From an uncultured Gammaproteobacteria bacterium (GTDB lineage: Bacteria > Pseudomonadota > Gammaproteobacteria > Arenicellales > Poriferihabitantaceae): a DNA stretch of 64,000 nucleotides. Below, piece by piece: positions 61,632 through 64,000 of this stretch (positions within the stretch are counted from its first letter, which is position 1; each line of letters begins with the position of its first letter). The notes beneath the pieces were generated by a model. It had not been told where the DNA came from. It saw nothing but the letters and a program-made list of their open reading frames with translations, and searched no databases. Location: positions 1 to 64,000 of the forward strand of contig CALKKV010000017.1 of NCBI GenBank assembly GCA_937992195.1. The letters are read 5' to 3'. The translations under genes and the position numbers were made by a program.

Positions 61632-62106
61632 TTTTTTCAACCTCGACCAGGGCCCGCGATGGCACCCAACAATAGCCGTCCGGATCGAGAATAAAGCACT
61701 CCCTAAGACCGTGGGGCTTATCCGTCGTATTCTGCAGAACCATATAACCATTTGCCTTGGCCTGTTCCTCAGCAATATCCGGATCAATGTCATAAAGGCG
61801 CAGCTCCGCACCGCCACCTCGCGCTCCGCTTTCAGGTAGCAAAGAGGGCAGGGGGTTTGAACTGTAGGTATGATCTGCGTGGAGCTGCACCAGAAAATGT
61901 GCTGGCGGCTCTCCAGCATTAGGCAGCTCGGGTAGCCGCATAATTGCATAGTCAGCCGACTGGCGAACTGCCTGAAAGCCAAAAACCAATTCAAGAAAGA
62001 CAATAGTTTGCGCGGTATCCTTGACCAGCAGATTAACACCAAAGCCTCGAAGAGAACGCCCAAAATCCTCGGCAGACACTTCTTGATAGTTTATTTTTTC
62101 CGACAT
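61621..62106 (-). CDS. VOC (glyoxalase/bleomycin-resistance) superfamily protein
   Basis: This 161-residue protein has the beta-alpha-beta-beta-beta module arrangement. RGFGVNLLVKDTAQTIVFLELVFGFQAV contains the typical V-x-D-x5-F-Y-x2-LG-like motif with Glu in place of Tyr. GGAELRLYDIDPDIAEEQAKANGYMV and LRECFILDPDGYCWV form the second module with the DPDG turn. Metal ligands are not clear. Its reaction is unknown, and the HAD phosphatase gene is translationally coupled to it. Confidence 0.85.
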   Translation of the reverse strand: MSEKINYQEVSAEDFGRSLRGFGVNLLVKDTAQTIVFLELVFGFQAVRQSADYAIMRLPELPNAGEPPAHFLVQLHADHTYSSNPLPSLLPESGARGGGAELRLYDIDPDIAEEQAKANGYMVLQNTTDKPHGLRECFILDPDGYCWVPSRALVEVEKSEL

Positions 62107-62498
62107 AGTTTTAACTCGCGTTTCGCCGTTTAGCGGCCATTAATTACCATTTGTTCTAATTTCCGGAGAGGTACAACAAGCTCTTCATACTATTTAAGCT
62201 GTTTTCGCTACAAGTTCTTATTACTTATGCGTTAATTGTATTAGAATGCGCGTGTTTTAACGGGTTGCCAAATGTGGTTCGTTACCAAGAATCATCGATC
62301 CAGCCCGCCCAAGATCAATCTTCAAAATTGACCTGACAATTCGAAGAGTTGTGCAGTGTAAAGTAAAGGTAAATCAGTGTGACTCTATTTTTGCCAACTG
62401 GCTCTAACATCAGCCACTACTTTCTACATACGATACTGCCGCCTTTCCCTAAACAACCAGATACTAAGCGAGAACAGTAGGAAGGAGTAGAGGCGACC
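62107..62498. other. 392-bp divergent region before the dynamin-like gene
   Basis: No gene was found. The region separates the VOC gene from the dynamin gene and must hold their promoters. No -35/-10 pair is strong. A GGAAGGAG ribosome site precedes the dynamin GTG. Confidence 0.5.
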
Positions 62499-64000
62499 GT
62501 GAACTATTTTGAAGAACAGCTTAATGCCGATCAAAGCCTGTCAGAGCTGGGACAGTTGATTGACAGCATCTATGGTTGGATGGATAAAAATGGTTATCAT
62601 AGCCAGCGGACAATAGAGCGCTTTGAACAAGTCAAAGCTAGTCTCACCGACCATCGCCGCAATGTCTTGTTTCTCGCTGAGTTTTCTCGCGGTAAAACAG
62701 AGCTCATCAATGCCACCATATTTGGTGATACCGGCCTGAGATATCTTCCATCATCCCCCGGCAGAACCACGCGTTGCACAACAATACTGCAGTATAACGA
62801 TGGCGAGCTGCCATCGATTCGCCTGCTTCCTACAGTAGCGAGCAAGAATATCCAAAAGCGTCCTATCTCTATGCTGATTGAAGACGATTCAGTTTGGGAA
62901 CAAACTATGTTTTCGCTCCATGACAAAACTGGCGTAAGGGATGCGTTTAAACAGATCGCGGAATCTGAAAGCGTCTCGGTAGAAGAGGCGAAGTCTCTTG
63001 GGTTTTTAGAAGACGAAAGCGAAGATGGTTTAGATGATATTGGTATCGTCAATGGCATGGTACCCATTCCGAAGTGGCGCCACGCGTTGATTAACTATCC
63101 GCATTCGTTGTTAAAACAAGGTTTGCGAATCATCGATACACCAGGTTTAAATGCACTCGGCGTTGAACCAGAGCTGACTCTGCAGGCGCTGGATTCAGCC
63201 CACGCTATTGTATTTGTTCTATCGGCGGATACCGGTATCACACGTTCAGAATTAACGCTTTGGCGTAACCATGTCCGTGATGGCAAAACAGACCACGTTA
63301 TTGTGGTGCTAAACAAAATCGATCTTCTTTGGGACGATCTTAAAACCCAGGCTGAAATTGAAAAAGATATCAAAAAACAGGTAAGGGAAGTTGCGCGGAT
63401 ACTCAAGCTTCCGGTTGAACAAATTTTTCCAGTCGCTGCCCAAAAGGCGATGGTTGGTCGCGCTAAATCTGACCATAAACTGGTAAAAGCCAGCTGTATT
63501 CAACGTTACGAACAAGCGCTTGCAGACACCATCAACTACACCAATCAACGACACATTGTTGAACACGCCATCAAAGAACTGTCACCAACACTTAGTGCAA
63601 TTCGAAACGTAGTCAAGCGGCGAATACGGGATACCGAATCGCATTTGGAAGAACTGTCTTCGCTACATGACAATCAGGTTGGCGTCGCCAAGAACAGCCT
63701 CGAAAAAGTGCAGCGCGATGTAAAACAACACAACCAGGCTCGAGAACAAATTGTCGACCTAAAAAAAGACTTGCGCGAAGGTTATACCCAGTTTGTGCGC
63801 AGACTGGACCTATTATTCCTTGACAGAATGATTGCCTCTTATCGTTATGAGATAAGCAACCAGCTAACAACCCCAGGCCTGCAGCGTGAAATGAATGATT
63901 TTCACGCGGTTGCGGTTGATCGCTTTCAAATGGCGATGTCGTACGTTATTAAACTCGAAAAGAAAATTATCAAAACTTTTCAGCGAGTGGAAAAAATACT
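62499..64000 (+). CDS. Dynamin-family GTPase (truncated by window end)
   Basis: The gene starts at GTG 62499 and runs open for 500 codons to the edge. The G1 loop is AEFSRGKTELINATIF near residues 65-80. A disordered acidic insert with several Glu/Asp clusters follows. G3 is LRIIDTPGLNALG around residue 215 and G4 is VVLNKIDLLW near residue 272. The last 130 codons are long Glu/Lys/Gln-rich coiled-coil helices, the start of the stalk. Bacterial dynamin-like proteins remodel or repair membranes. The first Gly of G1 is Ala (AEFSRGKT), as in one known subgroup. The C-terminus is outside the window. Confidence 0.88.
   Translation, partial: MNYFEEQLNADQSLSELGQLIDSIYGWMDKNGYHSQRTIERFEQVKASLTDHRRNVLFLAEFSRGKTELINATIFGDTGLRYLPSSPGRTTRCTTILQYNDGELPSIRLLPTVASKNIQKRPISMLIEDDSVWEQTMFSLHDKTGVRDAFKQIAESESVSVEEAKSLGFLEDESEDGLDDIGIVNGMVPIPKWRHALINYPHSLLKQGLRIIDTPGLNALGVEPELTLQALDSAHAIVFVLSADTGITRSELTLWRNHVRDGKTDHVIVVLNKIDLLWDDLKTQAEIEKDIKKQVREVARILKLPVEQIFPVAAQKAMVGRAKSDHKLVKASCIQRYEQALADTINYTNQRHIVEHAIKELSPTLSAIRNVVKRRIRDTESHLEELSSLHDNQVGVAKNSLEKVQRDVKQHNQAREQIVDLKKDLREGYTQFVRRLDLLFLDRMIASYRYEISNQLTTPGLQREMNDFHAVAVDRFQMAMSYVIKLEKKIIKTFQRVEKI

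Noticed and set aside
61632..62063. Upstream in-frame extension of the HAD phosphatase
   Set aside because: It lies inside the VOC gene in another frame. The HAD domain begins at the GTG 61631 with its DxDGT motif, so the extra residues are not coding.
1..64000. tRNA, rRNA, CRISPR array, IS element, prophage or integron
   Set aside because: I looked in each intergenic gap and saw no cloverleaf, repeat-spacer array, transposase, integrase or terminal inverted repeats.

Overview
The window is a contiguous piece of a gammaproteobacterial chromosome with mid-range base composition. It is densely packed, mostly housekeeping DNA. I found no rRNA, tRNA, CRISPR array, insertion sequence or prophage. 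Several blocks follow the order I remember from Pseudomonas and its relatives: waaF-ilvE-glnE, yicC/gmk-rpoZ-spoT, lptM-lysA, argH divergent from algZ-algR, and coxB-coxA-ctaG-coxC with DUF2909, SURF1 and a small SCO-like protein. The blocks are joined differently, and hemC, dapF and ctaA are not where Pseudomonas keeps them. This fits a non-Pseudomonas, probably marine or environmental gammaproteobacterium. The genus cannot be read from the sequence.

Layout. 1-540: non-coding, with a near-perfect LexA box and a minus-strand series of GGAUG-loop hairpins running off the left edge. 0.5-7.2 kb (minus): heptosyltransferase, zinc-ribbon protein, IlvE, GlnE and an M48 lipoprotein protease. 7.3-11.0 kb (plus): a FemAB/GNAT-like protein, a membrane-anchored protein of about seven BON-like repeats, a 40-residue membrane peptide and a YiiX-like papain-fold protein, followed by a minus-strand Ser/Thr kinase. 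12.4-18.8 kb (plus): YicC, Gmk, RpoZ, SpoT, a low-molecular-weight phosphatase, a signal-less YkuD protein overlapping nagZ, and NagZ. 18.8-25.3 kb (minus): a secreted hypothetical protein, a beta-barrel/DUF4329 protein and an RND efflux pair. 25.4-27.9 kb (plus): a thiamin-pyrophosphokinase-like protein, AroE and a 5'-nucleotidase. 27.9-30.9 kb (minus): LysA, LptM, ArgH.

31.0-33.5 kb (plus): a candidate small RNA with a strong terminator, then the AlgZ/AlgR (LytS/LytTR) two-component pair. 33.6-42.8 kb (mainly minus): glutaredoxin, sirtuin and a complete aa3-type cytochrome c oxidase cluster with assembly factors. 42.9-50.7 kb: a mixture of single genes (hydroxyacid dehydrogenase, DksA/TraR finger, MsrA, Rieske oxygenase, membrane hydrolase, threonine aldolase, asparaginase, ProS). 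50.9-55.9 kb: a cold-shock protein, a GT2 glycosyltransferase, a flavin reductase, a methyltransferase-glycosyltransferase fusion, a DsbA-family protein, the deleted remnant of a short-chain dehydrogenase and an LEA-like secreted protein. 55.9-62.1 kb: a methyltransferase, MoeA, MoaC, a Kef-type antiporter, DUF1223, MsrB, HAD phosphatase and VOC protein. 62.5 kb to the end: the first 500 codons of a dynamin-family GTPase cut by the window edge.

The most interesting points are the unannotated small RNA at 31.1 kb, the LexA box and GGAUG hairpins at the left edge, the ElsL-like/NagZ recycling pair, the barrel-DUF4329 fusion, the BON-repeat module and the SpoT motif change. I see no single obviously new multi-gene system such as a defence island. 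All family names come from reading motifs in the sequence, not from a search.
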